64,000 nucleotides of DNA, from positions 35,879-99,878 of IMG/VR virus record IMGVR_UViG_3300030117_005706. One strand, given 5' to 3'. The position numbers and the translations under genes were made by a program. The stretch comes from a virus. Positions 17,092 to 24,250 of this stretch are shown in pieces (the first letter of the stretch is position 1; every line of letters begins with the position of its first letter). Below the pieces are notes generated by a model that saw only the letters and a program-made list of their open reading frames with translations, did no database searches and was not told where the DNA came from.

Positions 17092-17993
17092 TCAATCATC
17101 TCCTTCATCTTGTTGTAAATGTCGTTCATCACTTCGTGCCAGTCCTTGCTCGCTTGGTACTGTACCTTCGTTGCAGCGACCAAGCGCTCAGCCAAAGCAG
17201 GTAACTGCACCACGAGTGTGCCGTCAATGATGCGAGCGTCGTCCTTAATCTCCCAAATCATTTTTTGGTAGTCAGGCTCATCCATGAGGTCGCCAGCCTT
17301 ATACTCCTTGTCCAGTTCCCTGTACTCATAACGGTCAGGGTCATTCACGATGAACCGTGTGCTGTACGACAGGCCAAATGACCATGCACCATGTGAACTG
17401 CTTGTGCTGCCACACCGATACGCATCGAATGTCTTGAGTAGGCACTCACGAATCTTGTCTTTCGACAGCACTCCTTTAGCGTTCTTCTCCTCGTTTTCGA
17501 CACGTAGCACAATGTTTCCAAGATGTTGTCGCTGTACTCGCAATGCCTCTTCGTCCTTGAATGCAGTGCGCTTGTCCCAGTGTGCATCAACGATTGCTTG
17601 CCAATTCTCCATCCCTTTACGCTTGATGTTGAATTGGTTCCACACCACTGTCGATGTGATACCACGGTAGTTGCCTCCGTATCGTCGGTAGAGTGTGTAC
17701 GGTACGTTGAGTCTTACGTACTGTACATCACGGCTGTAACCACGTGGGTTCTTCGATGAGAAAGCGTATTGCTTTCGGTGTTCTTCAAGCCAAGCCATGC
17801 TTGACTTGATTTCTTCCTCAGTCATTTGCTCACTAAGTTGTTTCATCGTCGTCTTCGTACGTTCCTCAGGGTCGGGCGTGTAGTACACATAACGACCTTT
17901 CAAAATCGTAAGTAGTTTGTTCACGTTGGGTGGTACATTCGTCCACCCAATCTTGCTCGTCTGTTCTTTCCATTCTGTCTTTGTTCCTGTCAT
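17088..17993 (-). CDS. hypothetical protein
   Basis: 301 residues, mixed alpha/beta, with a basic central part (YTLYRRYGGNYRG; NIKRKG) and an ending MKEMIE identical in style to its downstream neighbour. No motif assigns a function. The size suggests an enzyme or nucleic-acid binder, which is only inference. Confidence 0.65.
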   Translation of the reverse strand: MTGTKTEWKEQTSKIGWTNVPPNVNKLLTILKGRYVYYTPDPEERTKTTMKQLSEQMTEEEIKSSMAWLEEHRKQYAFSSKNPRGYSRDVQYVRLNVPYTLYRRYGGNYRGITSTVVWNQFNIKRKGMENWQAIVDAHWDKRTAFKDEEALRVQRQHLGNIVLRVENEEKNAKGVLSKDKIRECLLKTFDAYRCGSTSSSHGAWSFGLSYSTRFIVNDPDRYEYRELDKEYKAGDLMDEPDYQKMIWEIKDDARIIDGTLVVQLPALAERLVAATKVQYQASKDWHEVMNDIYNKMKEMIE

Positions 17994-18224
17994 TCAATCA
18001 TCTCCCAGTACCATTTTGTTTGTTACCTCTCGGTCACCGAGTACCCAACGGAGTGCGTAGGTTGCACCCTGCAATCCCTTGTAGTTCCTCATGTGATGCG
18101 CTCGCTCCTTAGTTGAGAGGTCTCTGTCGAAGGACGCTTCCTTACGTCGTGCACGTTCATGCTCGACGCGTTCAAGCAGGGCTTCAATCTCAGCCCATGT
18201 TCGTTCGTATGTAAATTCAATCAT
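17994..18224 (-). CDS. small basic helical protein
   Basis: 76 residues, with an Arg-rich helix (RVEHERARRKEASFDRD). The stop lies within GGAGATGATTGAATG, coupling it to the next gene. No family recognised. Confidence 0.65.
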   Translation of the reverse strand: MIEFTYERTWAEIEALLERVEHERARRKEASFDRDLSTKERAHHMRNYKGLQGATYALRWVLGDREVTNKMVLGDD

Positions 18225-18604
18225 AGTCTGTCACCGTTCCAGTCGTACTTCCACAGTCCGAAGTCGCCGTCTTCCCATGCCCAATTGAGATAGTACTCAC
18301 GCTTGCCTTCGATGAAGGGTGGTCGTAGTGTGTTCTCGTTGAGCCAGTCCACTGCAAAGTTGGACAGATGTGCCAGTCGGTTGAACTGGTCGTCGGTCAG
18401 GTCTATAACCGTAGCCGTGAAGTCCACGTCAGCCAGTGCCCCCCAATCAGCCAGCATCTCGTGCTCGTGTGCAAGGTTAATCAGTCGCCAAGCATTGTAT
18501 GCGAATCCGAATGCTCCATCAAAGTAACATCCGACATCGTCGTCTGTGTACTCAGCGATTCGGCTCGGCTTGTCTTCGTCGTGTTGTAGTTCTATCCATT
18601 TCAT
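18221..18604 (-). CDS. small acidic Trp-rich protein
   Basis: 127 residues, acidic, with many Trp/Tyr near the end (YYLNWAWEDGDFGLWKYDW). 4-nt overlaps at both ends. No family recognised. Confidence 0.65.
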   Translation of the reverse strand: MKWIELQHDEDKPSRIAEYTDDDVGCYFDGAFGFAYNAWRLINLAHEHEMLADWGALADVDFTATVIDLTDDQFNRLAHLSNFAVDWLNENTLRPPFIEGKREYYLNWAWEDGDFGLWKYDWNGDRL

Positions 18605-18744
18605 CTTAACAACTCCTCGTGTTCTTCCATCTTGCCTAAGAAAATGACGCAGGCAAGGTGTTGGTATTCAAGTGGGCGACTGCCCACTGGGACAGCGATG
18701 CCCCATATGTCTTCACCGCAGTGTGTACATTTGTATGCTGCCAT
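18601..18744 (-). CDS. zinc-ribbon microprotein
   Basis: 47 residues, opening MAAYKCTHCGEDIWG with a possible second ligand pair at HLAC (about 29-32). The start sits 1 nt after the upstream stop with GGTGG before it; the longer open frame upstream overlaps a better gene and was rejected. Confidence 0.6.
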   Translation of the reverse strand: MAAYKCTHCGEDIWGIAVPVGSRPLEYQHLACVIFLGKMEEHEELLR

Positions 18745-18745
18745 C

Positions 18746-19102
18746 TCAAAGCCACCTGTGATTGATTGCGTAGCCACCTGCTGAGTCAGGCTCGCCGTTG
18801 CGACGACCATGTGGTTCAGGTGTACCGTCAGGCCAAAGGACTTGACCAAGACTGTAAATGACATGGAAGCCCATGTCCATGCCACAGCCTCCAACCTTGA
18901 TGGCATAGTATCGGTCACTGTACTTCCAGTCCAGTGCCTTCGCCACAAGATAAGTGAAGTCGTAAGGATAGTCGTCTTTGATTTGACGCACCTTGATGAA
19001 GCGGGTCATGCCCGACTTCGTGACGTGTTCCAGTTGTGTGTAAAGTGTGTCGTTGGGTTTGATTGCTTCTCTTAGTTTCTCTATTGCTTCTTCTCTGTTC
19101 AT
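18746..19102 (-). CDS. conserved phage-type hypothetical protein
   Basis: 118 residues. The segment DTLYTQLEHVTKSGMTRFIK (18-37) matches the pattern TVYTxLxHVSxSGMxRxI seen in many small phage proteins of unknown function, followed by GCGMDMGFHVIYSLG. The C-terminus is Gly/Arg-rich. Coupled by CAGGAGGAATGAACATG. Confidence 0.75.
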   Translation of the reverse strand: MNREEAIEKLREAIKPNDTLYTQLEHVTKSGMTRFIKVRQIKDDYPYDFTYLVAKALDWKYSDRYYAIKVGGCGMDMGFHVIYSLGQVLWPDGTPEPHGRRNGEPDSAGGYAINHRWL

Positions 19103-19104
19103 GT

Positions 19105-19299
19105 TCATTCCTCCTGTAGTTTGTTGAGCATTTCTACGATGCGTGTTCCCCATCGGTCGTCGCACCATGTGGCGAGTTCAAAGATGAGTTCGTCATCGAA
19201 TCCGTAGTATTCATCATTCATGGCGTCGATGAGGTTTGCACCCGTATCACCGTAGCCAATCATGTGCATCATCAAGTCAAACATTGCTTCGCTTACCAT
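19105..19299 (-). CDS. small acidic protein
   Basis: 64 residues from MVSEAMFDLMMHM; GGGAGG lies 7 nt upstream. Met/Asp-rich helix, ends LNKLQEE. No family recognised. Confidence 0.6.
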   Translation of the reverse strand: MVSEAMFDLMMHMIGYGDTGANLIDAMNDEYYGFDDELIFELATWCDDRWGTRIVEMLNKLQEE

Positions 19300-19301
19300 T
19301 C

Positions 19302-19367
19302 TCATGCCTCCCAGTATTCTTCGTAGATGAATTCCTCAGTCTCGATTCTGATTTTCAGTTCGCTCAT
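19302..19367 (-). CDS. 21-residue acidic microprotein
   Basis: A 22-codon frame, MSELKIRIETEEFIYEEYWE plus Ala. It is exactly bracketed by an upstream KREE stop with AGAGGAATGAAACATG and by the next start, for which its own codons GGGAGGCATGA act as the ribosome-binding site. The perfect fit argues that it is translated, perhaps mainly as a coupling leader. Confidence 0.5.
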   Translation of the reverse strand: MSELKIRIETEEFIYEEYWEA

Positions 19368-19370
19368 GTT

Positions 19371-19934
19371 TCATTCCTCTCGCTTGGTAAGGTTCTTGAT
19401 AACACCGAAGCACTCGTCGAAGGCTCCGCAAATTCGTTCCATGCGACCATCTAATTCGATGATGGCATCGGCGAGGCTATCGTTGTCGATGACATACTTG
19501 TCGTAGTCGAACTCAAAGTTGTCCAGTGTGTAATCCATAATCTCACTCTCGTTGTTGTCCCACAAGAGTTCAGCAACTTTGCGATGTATGTTTTGTCCGA
19601 GCAACTTGTTGAGGAGTGCATCCTCGATGTTCTCAAATTCGATGCGCTCCTCAAGTTCGTAAGCGATGTCGCTAAGGTCAAGTTCTCCAGCGACGTCGCA
19701 TGCATCCATGTTGTATGCAACGTCATGTGCATCAATGTATGTCGACAAGTCGTGGAAGCATATGTTCTCACTAACACGTCCAACCACTTCATGCATGTCG
19801 AAGTGTTCGCTCAACTCTTGTGCAAGGTCAGGCATCTCGCTCAACTTCACCGAGAGTTGGTCGTAGTCAATACCGTCCATCAGGCGGTCGTCAATCTGTG
19901 CGTCTACAATTTTCTTAATCCATTTTCGTATCAT
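19371..19934 (-). CDS. acidic Asp-rich protein
   Basis: 187 residues, extremely acidic after a short basic start (MIRKWIKKIVDAQIDD). Repeated DxxD/DVA patterns (YIDAHDVAYNMDACDVAGEL) look like degenerate helical repeats. Such acidic proteins are often DNA mimics; this is speculation. Ends LTKREE. Confidence 0.6.
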   Translation of the reverse strand: MIRKWIKKIVDAQIDDRLMDGIDYDQLSVKLSEMPDLAQELSEHFDMHEVVGRVSENICFHDLSTYIDAHDVAYNMDACDVAGELDLSDIAYELEERIEFENIEDALLNKLLGQNIHRKVAELLWDNNESEIMDYTLDNFEFDYDKYVIDNDSLADAIIELDGRMERICGAFDECFGVIKNLTKREE

Positions 19935-19936
19935 GT

Positions 19937-20371
19937 TCATTCCTCCTCAGTGTAACACTCAGGGAACTGTTCTTGTCGGGTTGCTTCGATGGCATCCCAC
20001 TTGGATTGCAGTTCATCGCTTGGGGTCTTGTCGATACTGGCATACATCCACAGCGTACCGTAGCCCGTCAGGTAAAGTTCCATCGTCGGGATAGCCGAGA
20101 CAAAGTTCCCACTATCAAGCGTACGTGGTGCGTCGGCGTTCATTCGGTCCCACGTTCTCTTGATGAGTTCCTTTGCCTTCGTCATGCTGAGTTCAACACA
20201 CGCAAGGTCACCGCTTGTACAAACGGTAATCTTCACGGGGTCTCCTCGTCGCCACTTGGGAACTGATTCGTCGCTCACCCTGTCCTTGTGTAGTTGAACA
20301 AGGTAGGTCAGTCGGTTCAGCGTATCGGCTTTCGTTAGTTCTGTGTATCTGTCTTCGTTTTCTTGTGTCAT
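19937..20371 (-). CDS. hypothetical protein
   Basis: 144 residues from MTQENEDRYTEL. Alpha/beta with no recognisable motif. Ends CYTEEE, providing the next ribosome-binding site. Confidence 0.65.
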   Translation of the reverse strand: MTQENEDRYTELTKADTLNRLTYLVQLHKDRVSDESVPKWRRGDPVKITVCTSGDLACVELSMTKAKELIKRTWDRMNADAPRTLDSGNFVSAIPTMELYLTGYGTLWMYASIDKTPSDELQSKWDAIEATRQEQFPECYTEEE

Positions 20372-20373
20372 AT

Positions 20374-20511
20374 TCATTCCTCCATTCGGTTGTCGTTCTC
20401 ACGCATCACTTCTTCGATGATGGGTGTTAAGTCAGCACAAGGGTCTCCCCCTCGCATTAGATTTCGTATCATTGCTTTGTCAATTTCTTTTATTGTAGGT
20501 TTTCTGTACAT
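20374..20511 (-). CDS. microprotein
   Basis: 45 residues opening MYRKPTIKEIDKAMIRN and ending NRMEE. The cassette AAGGAGGAATGACGATG precedes it and ATGGAGGAATGAATATG follows, tiling it exactly between neighbours. Function unknown. Confidence 0.6.
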   Translation of the reverse strand: MYRKPTIKEIDKAMIRNLMRGGDPCADLTPIIEEVMRENDNRMEE

Positions 20512-20513
20512 CG

Positions 20514-20714
20514 TCATTCCTCCTTTGGGTTGTTTCGTTCTTCTCTTTCTTGCTTCTTTAAATAGGGCAATCCATTTTCGTTGTTCTCATGTGTAGTCTT
20601 GTTTCTTCTCTCCCAAATAGGACACATAGTCCAGTTCCAATTGGGCGAGGATGTGTCGAAATGTTGTCTCATGTTTTCGCATAATTCGCACATACAATTT
20701 TCTCTTGATGTCAT
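20514..20714 (-). CDS. small Cys-containing protein
   Basis: 66 residues with an N-terminal CMCELC (7-12) and a later CPIW, possibly one zinc site. The C-terminal codons for GLPYLKK contain the promoter-like CCCTATTTAAAG, so coding and regulatory roles may overlap. ATGA overlap with the upstream gene. Confidence 0.55.
   Translation of the reverse strand: MTSRENCMCELCENMRQHFDTSSPNWNWTMCPIWERRNKTTHENNENGLPYLKKQEREERNNPKEE
20545..20568 (-). promoter_or_regulatory. internal TATA promoter within a coding sequence
   Basis: CCCTATTTAAAG plus AAGCAAGAAAGA, matching the RFC and DUF932 promoters; TATA core 20557-20564. It lies inside the upstream small gene, about 45 nt before the next start, and could re-initiate transcription for genes downstream (leftward). 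Confidence 0.6.
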
Positions 20715-20821
20715 TGTGATTCCTCCTGTGTGTCCTCAAGAATGAGGACGAGTTCCATTGTGCCATCAGCAAATGTGATGAGCATGTGTGGCGTTGCTTC
20801 TCCGTGTCGTGTCTGTATCAT
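20711..20821 (-). CDS. microprotein with MIQTRHGE start
   Basis: 36 residues. The first eight residues, and 23 of the first 24 bases, are identical to the start of the next upstream gene. GGGGTGAACAG precedes the ATG, which overlaps the upstream stop (ATGA). The remainder (ITFADGTMELVLILED) is a small beta-type segment. Confidence 0.55.
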   Translation of the reverse strand: MIQTRHGEATPHMLITFADGTMELVLILEDTQEESQ

Positions 20822-20973
20822 CTGTTCACCCCATAGCCCAAGCCGACTGGCTTTTCGTGTGTGATTCGACAGTGCTTGCAGGTGTAGTAACTCCAAACAT
20901 TTGGAGGACTCAACGCTGTTGTGTATCGATGGCATCGACATTGGTCATCTTCTCCGTGTCGTGTTTGTATCAT
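20818..20973 (-). CDS. zinc-ribbon microprotein with MIQTRHGE start
   Basis: 51 residues. After MIQTRHGEDDQ come CRCH (12-15) and CKHCRITH (32-39), a compact zinc ribbon. GGAGGTTTGGTTGA precedes the ATG. Part of a duplicated-start pair with the downstream gene. Confidence 0.6.
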   Translation of the reverse strand: MIQTRHGEDDQCRCHRYTTALSPPNVWSYYTCKHCRITHEKPVGLGYGVNR

Positions 20974-21182
20974 TCAACCAAACCTCCTGTCACCATGCAG
21001 CGATAGGTAGTGCGACCGTAGTAAGGTAGGTCTTCAATGGCATCCAACAAGTCCATTTGACTGTCGAGCAATCCGTGAATCCTCTCACGCATTTCAGGTA
21101 TGTCATACATCATAGACCAAAGCGTATCTAAACGCTCGATGATGGGGCGACGATAGTAACTTCTTTTCAGTATGCTTGTCAT
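20970..21182 (-). CDS. small basic helical protein
   Basis: 70 residues with a basic N-terminus (MTSILKRSYYRRPIIERL). GGAAGTGAGACA precedes the ATG, which overlaps the upstream stop. No family recognised. Confidence 0.6.
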   Translation of the reverse strand: MTSILKRSYYRRPIIERLDTLWSMMYDIPEMRERIHGLLDSQMDLLDAIEDLPYYGRTTYRCMVTGGLVE

Positions 21183-21286
21183 TGTCTCACTTCCTTTCCG
21201 TTGTCGTGCAAGTGCTTACCGCACTCGCCACAGTTCTTGTAGTAACAGATGTAAAAGTGTACGCAGTCCTTGCAGTTCTCAATCAT
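21179..21286 (-). CDS. Cys-rich zinc microprotein
   Basis: 35 residues with cysteines spaced CKDC, C, CGEC and flanking His (MIENCKDCVHFYICYYKNCG), typical of a tiny zinc knuckle. The start lies 8 nt inside the end of the upstream gene after GGAG-type sequence; the stop overlaps the next ATG. Confidence 0.55.
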   Translation of the reverse strand: MIENCKDCVHFYICYYKNCGECGKHLHDNGKEVRQ

Positions 21287-21482
21287 ATTGTTTCATCTCC
21301 TTTTCTATCTGTGCCCACGGGTCGTCGAACTCCAAGAAGTATTGTACCCATGAATCAATGTCATCGAGCATCACATCTCTTGGTGTTCCGCCGTGCTGAC
21401 TGCACATCATGTACAGCATAACACTGGTCAGGAATTGTTTATCTTCAAGTGTATATCCATAAGGGTCAGGCTTGGGTTTCAT
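21279..21482 (-). CDS. small acidic protein
   Basis: 67 residues from MKPKPDPYGYTLEDKQF after GGAGATGATACA. Helical; no family recognised. Confidence 0.65.
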   Translation of the reverse strand: MKPKPDPYGYTLEDKQFLTSVMLYMMCSQHGGTPRDVMLDDIDSWVQYFLEFDDPWAQIEKEMKQYD

Positions 21483-21486
21483 TGTA

Positions 21487-22209
21487 TCATCTCCATGTTG
21501 TGTATGTTCCATCATCGTTAGCAACGAATGAGGTGTAGCCGTTCTCGCCCATGTGTGTGGCGAGGTCTCGTTGTTCCTGAGCACGCTCAGCCTGCTCTTG
21601 TTTGTACTCGTCAGTCTTGGAGTACTCAAGCCAGCGCTTGTGTTCAGCCTCCTCCTCTTCTACGAGTAGTTGGTAGGGTGTCTTGTCAACAGCATCGAAC
21701 TTGTCGTGTGTGAAGAAGTCGCCACTCATGTTGGTAATGATGTGGACAATGTGTTGTCTCTTTCGTGAGTAGTCGTACCATTTGAATCGAATGTCTTGCT
21801 TTACTTGTGCGGTTTTAATGTACTCAAGGTTCTTGTTGAATCTTGCAAGTGTTGACTCGTGAACTTTGTGAGCGTACTCTTGTTGCTCACCACCATAGTC
21901 CGTTGCACGCCAGCCTTTCGTCGGCATACCGAAGTAGGAGTGTGGCAGGTTGTGGTAAGCCCTCATGAGTGGGTCTAATTCTGTTAGTATCTCGACAGTC
22001 ATGCAAGCCTCAGCATAGCGAGGGGACACTTTCCACTCGTCTCCCATGTTGTTCCAGTCGTCAGGAGCCTCATTGTGTAGCATCTCGTTCGCCAACTCCT
22101 CTATCGCAGCGGCGATTGATTCAGTCGTGGTAAATAGAAACCGCTTGATGTCAGCAGGTTCGTCGTAGTCGTATGTTTCTCTCCGTTGTTTGTAAATCAT
22201 TACTGGCAT
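21487..22209 (-). CDS. hypothetical protein
   Basis: 240 residues, largely helical with a very acidic/charged C-terminal helix (VEEEEAEHKRWLEYSKTDEY). TAATG overlap with the upstream gene. No domain recognised. Confidence 0.65.
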   Translation of the reverse strand: MPVMIYKQRRETYDYDEPADIKRFLFTTTESIAAAIEELANEMLHNEAPDDWNNMGDEWKVSPRYAEACMTVEILTELDPLMRAYHNLPHSYFGMPTKGWRATDYGGEQQEYAHKVHESTLARFNKNLEYIKTAQVKQDIRFKWYDYSRKRQHIVHIITNMSGDFFTHDKFDAVDKTPYQLLVEEEEAEHKRWLEYSKTDEYKQEQAERAQEQRDLATHMGENGYTSFVANDDGTYTTWR

Positions 22210-22688
22210 TACTGGTTCAACTCCCGTGCTAAGTCAGCAGCGTTCTCACGCTCGGTGATTGAATCGAGTGTGTCATATATCGATTCATTGACGGCATGCG
22301 AGATGTTGTATCGCTCAATGCGACGAACCAACTGCTCGACTGTGCTTTCACTCACGTGGTTGCCACACTTTGTGCAAGTAAAGTTGCCTTCGTAGTTGCG
22401 AATAAGTTCGACAAGGTTGCCTTCTTTGTCACGTGTCCACTCAAGTGAATCACGACGGTCGAGAAGTATGTCAAGAGAACGCTCAAGCGTGTCAGGCATT
22501 TGCTTGAATCGCTTGTCCATGCGTGGCCCTTCGTGACCATTACACCATTTGATTGGTTCTTTGAACTGGCGACGAGCCTTGACTCGACGTGAAGGCTGTG
22601 GCTCAGTCGGCTCAGGAGCGTCAGCCCAGTGCCGCCAGTTGGTGTTCGATTGCGTGCTACGTGTTTGTTTGTTCTTGTGTTTTTTCAT
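22209..22688 (-). CDS. hypothetical zinc-finger protein
   Basis: 159 residues. A basic disordered N-terminus (MKKHKNKQTRS; RRVKARRQFK) precedes WCNGH (about 48-52) and FTCTKCGNHVS (about 102-112). Probably nucleic-acid binding. Preceded by GGAGAAATAAACATG. Confidence 0.65.
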   Translation of the reverse strand: MKKHKNKQTRSTQSNTNWRHWADAPEPTEPQPSRRVKARRQFKEPIKWCNGHEGPRMDKRFKQMPDTLERSLDILLDRRDSLEWTRDKEGNLVELIRNYEGNFTCTKCGNHVSESTVEQLVRRIERYNISHAVNESIYDTLDSITERENAADLARELNQ

Positions 22689-22690
22689 GT

Positions 22691-22906
22691 TTATTTCTCC
22701 ATTGATATTGTGAATGCGATTGACTTCTGTATCTCAGTCAGTTTTACTGCCTTGAAAGCGAGTTCTGATTGCTCGTCTTTGAACGATAGTTTACCCCACA
22801 TCTCTTCAAATGTGTACAGGAACTGAACTATGTTCTCCGTGATTTGTTCGGTTGAGAATGGTTCGTGTGATGATAAGAATGGGTCGGGGTCAAGTATTGG
22901 TGTCAT
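22691..22906 (-). CDS. hypothetical protein
   Basis: 71 residues from MTPILDPDPFLSSHEP after AGAGGAGGAATAAACATG. Helical; no family recognised. Confidence 0.65.
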   Translation of the reverse strand: MTPILDPDPFLSSHEPFSTEQITENIVQFLYTFEEMWGKLSFKDEQSELAFKAVKLTEIQKSIAFTISMEK

Positions 22907-22908
22907 GT

Positions 22909-23211
22909 TTATTCCTCCTCTTGTATTTGTGTGAGTAAGTGTTTGATTACTTGGATGTCTTCTTCCATCATGGCTTTGACTTGTGTGAGTTGTTCGCCTG
23001 TAAAGTTCCAAAGCAACGCTCGTGCATACCCTGCGTGAACAGGGCCGTTTTCGTATGTCCTGTCGGGGATGATGCTTTCGATGCCGTCGTCTATTGCTGG
23101 CTTGACTGTCGGGTGGGTTCGTGGTATCGGACGCTTGCCTACCCAGTTGTTGCGTGCTATCTTACCGATGAGTGTGTATGCATCGATGCGTCTAAATGGT
23201 TTGTCAGTCAT
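22909..23211 (-). CDS. hypothetical protein
   Basis: 100 residues, basic Pro-rich centre (GKRPIPRTHPTVKP), ending TQIQEEE. No family recognised. Confidence 0.6.
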   Translation of the reverse strand: MTDKPFRRIDAYTLIGKIARNNWVGKRPIPRTHPTVKPAIDDGIESIIPDRTYENGPVHAGYARALLWNFTGEQLTQVKAMMEEDIQVIKHLLTQIQEEE

Positions 23212-23582
23212 TGGCGATGCCTCCTGTTGCGGTAGTTGTTGTATTCATCCACCATGTGGTCGATGGTTGTAGGAGTAGCGTGGCCTTCTTCATCAGCCAG
23301 TTCGCATCCGATGTGGTCAAGGGCATCGAGAATCACGAAGCCCCACCAGTCATCACTAACATCCTCACGGAAGGGTAACCGTGCTTTGAGTAGGCAGAAT
23401 GCAGTACGTGCGTAGTTCTTGGCAGGTTCAAAGGGAAGAAAGGGCGGTGACTTCACAAGTTCATGGAGCAGTGTCATCATCTTCCGACGCTGTGTTTCCA
23501 TGAGCACTGGGTCACGCTCACGTCGATGTTTGTTCAGCAGGCTGTAGGCTTCGTCTGTGGTTTCAGGGTATAGGTTTGGCAT
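23208..23582 (-). CDS. hypothetical protein
   Basis: 124 residues, basic helical middle (LNKHRRERDPVLMETQRRKM), ending NRRHRQ. 4-nt overlap with the next gene. No family recognised. Confidence 0.6.
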   Translation of the reverse strand: MPNLYPETTDEAYSLLNKHRRERDPVLMETQRRKMMTLLHELVKSPPFLPFEPAKNYARTAFCLLKARLPFREDVSDDWWGFVILDALDHIGCELADEEGHATPTTIDHMVDEYNNYRNRRHRQ

Positions 23583-23584
23583 GG

Positions 23585-24031
23585 TTATTCCTCTCCAAGT
23601 GATTCAAGGTATTCCTTGTACGAGTCGTGTGGATGGTCAAGGCCCAAGACATTTCGTAGGCTCTTTTGCTGTAGCCAGTCACGTTTGCGCTGGAGTTCTT
23701 TGTATTTGGCACGGACTTCCTTGTACACACGGTGAAACATGTTGCGTAGTTGTTGTTCAGCAGTCGGTTCGTCTGAGGGAAACAGGGAGCCGAGTGATTC
23801 TTCTTGAAGGCTGATGTCATTGACCTCGCACCACACGTAGTAGCAGTCAACGACAGACGGTTGGTTGGACTGTGGTGTCTTGCCCATGCATTGTTTGACA
23901 ATCACTTCACACAGGTATTGTGTTTTGTCACCTGCTGAGATGCCACCGACTCGTGTGGCGAGATGTTTGTAGATGCTCAGGCGGCGTTCTCTTGTGCGTT
24001 CGTCTTCTTCTTGGGCTGTGTTTGGTATCAT
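23585..24031 (-). CDS. hypothetical protein, first gene of the leftward early operon
   Basis: 148 residues, charged helical with a coiled-coil region (YKEVRAKYKELQRKRDWLQQ). The start follows GGAGGAACAAACATG without an upstream gene, so the same leader cassette is used even where no coupling is possible. No family recognised. Confidence 0.65.
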   Translation of the reverse strand: MIPNTAQEEDERTRERRLSIYKHLATRVGGISAGDKTQYLCEVIVKQCMGKTPQSNQPSVVDCYYVWCEVNDISLQEESLGSLFPSDEPTAEQQLRNMFHRVYKEVRAKYKELQRKRDWLQQKSLRNVLGLDHPHDSYKEYLESLGEE

Positions 24032-24070
24032 GTTTGTTCCTCCATTGGTTTGCAGTGTCCCGTTTAGAGT

Positions 24071-24250
24071 GGGACAAATCCTCTTTTACAATGTATACTT
24101 CGATGGTGTAGTAGTATTCTTGGCTCGTATACAACTTTACTACTATACCTTAGATTTTATTATAATATATATCTAAGAGTAAGGAGTATTGTAGGAATCG
24201 TCACGACTTATACATCAGCGATGCATACTTCGGAAAAGTGGATTTGTCCC
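24071..24250. repeat. 11-bp inverted repeat flanking the early operon leader
   Basis: GGGACAAATCC (24071-24081) is repeated inverted as GGATTTGTCCC (24240-24250). The 158 bp between are AT-rich and contain the next palindrome. Candidate sites for a regulator or initiator. Confidence 0.6.
24149..24177. promoter_or_regulatory. AT-rich palindrome upstream of the early operon
   Basis: CTTAGAT and ATCTAAG flank a 15-bp spacer of only A and T. It lies about 120 bp upstream of the first early gene and could hold its TATA box plus an operator, or be a DNA-unwinding element. Confidence 0.45.

Noticed and set aside
18601-18948. Longer 115-codon version of the zinc microprotein at 18.6 kb
   Set aside because: The extra 5' part overlaps the coding sequence of the conserved 118-residue protein in another frame; the short version starts right after that gene's stop with a ribosome-binding site.
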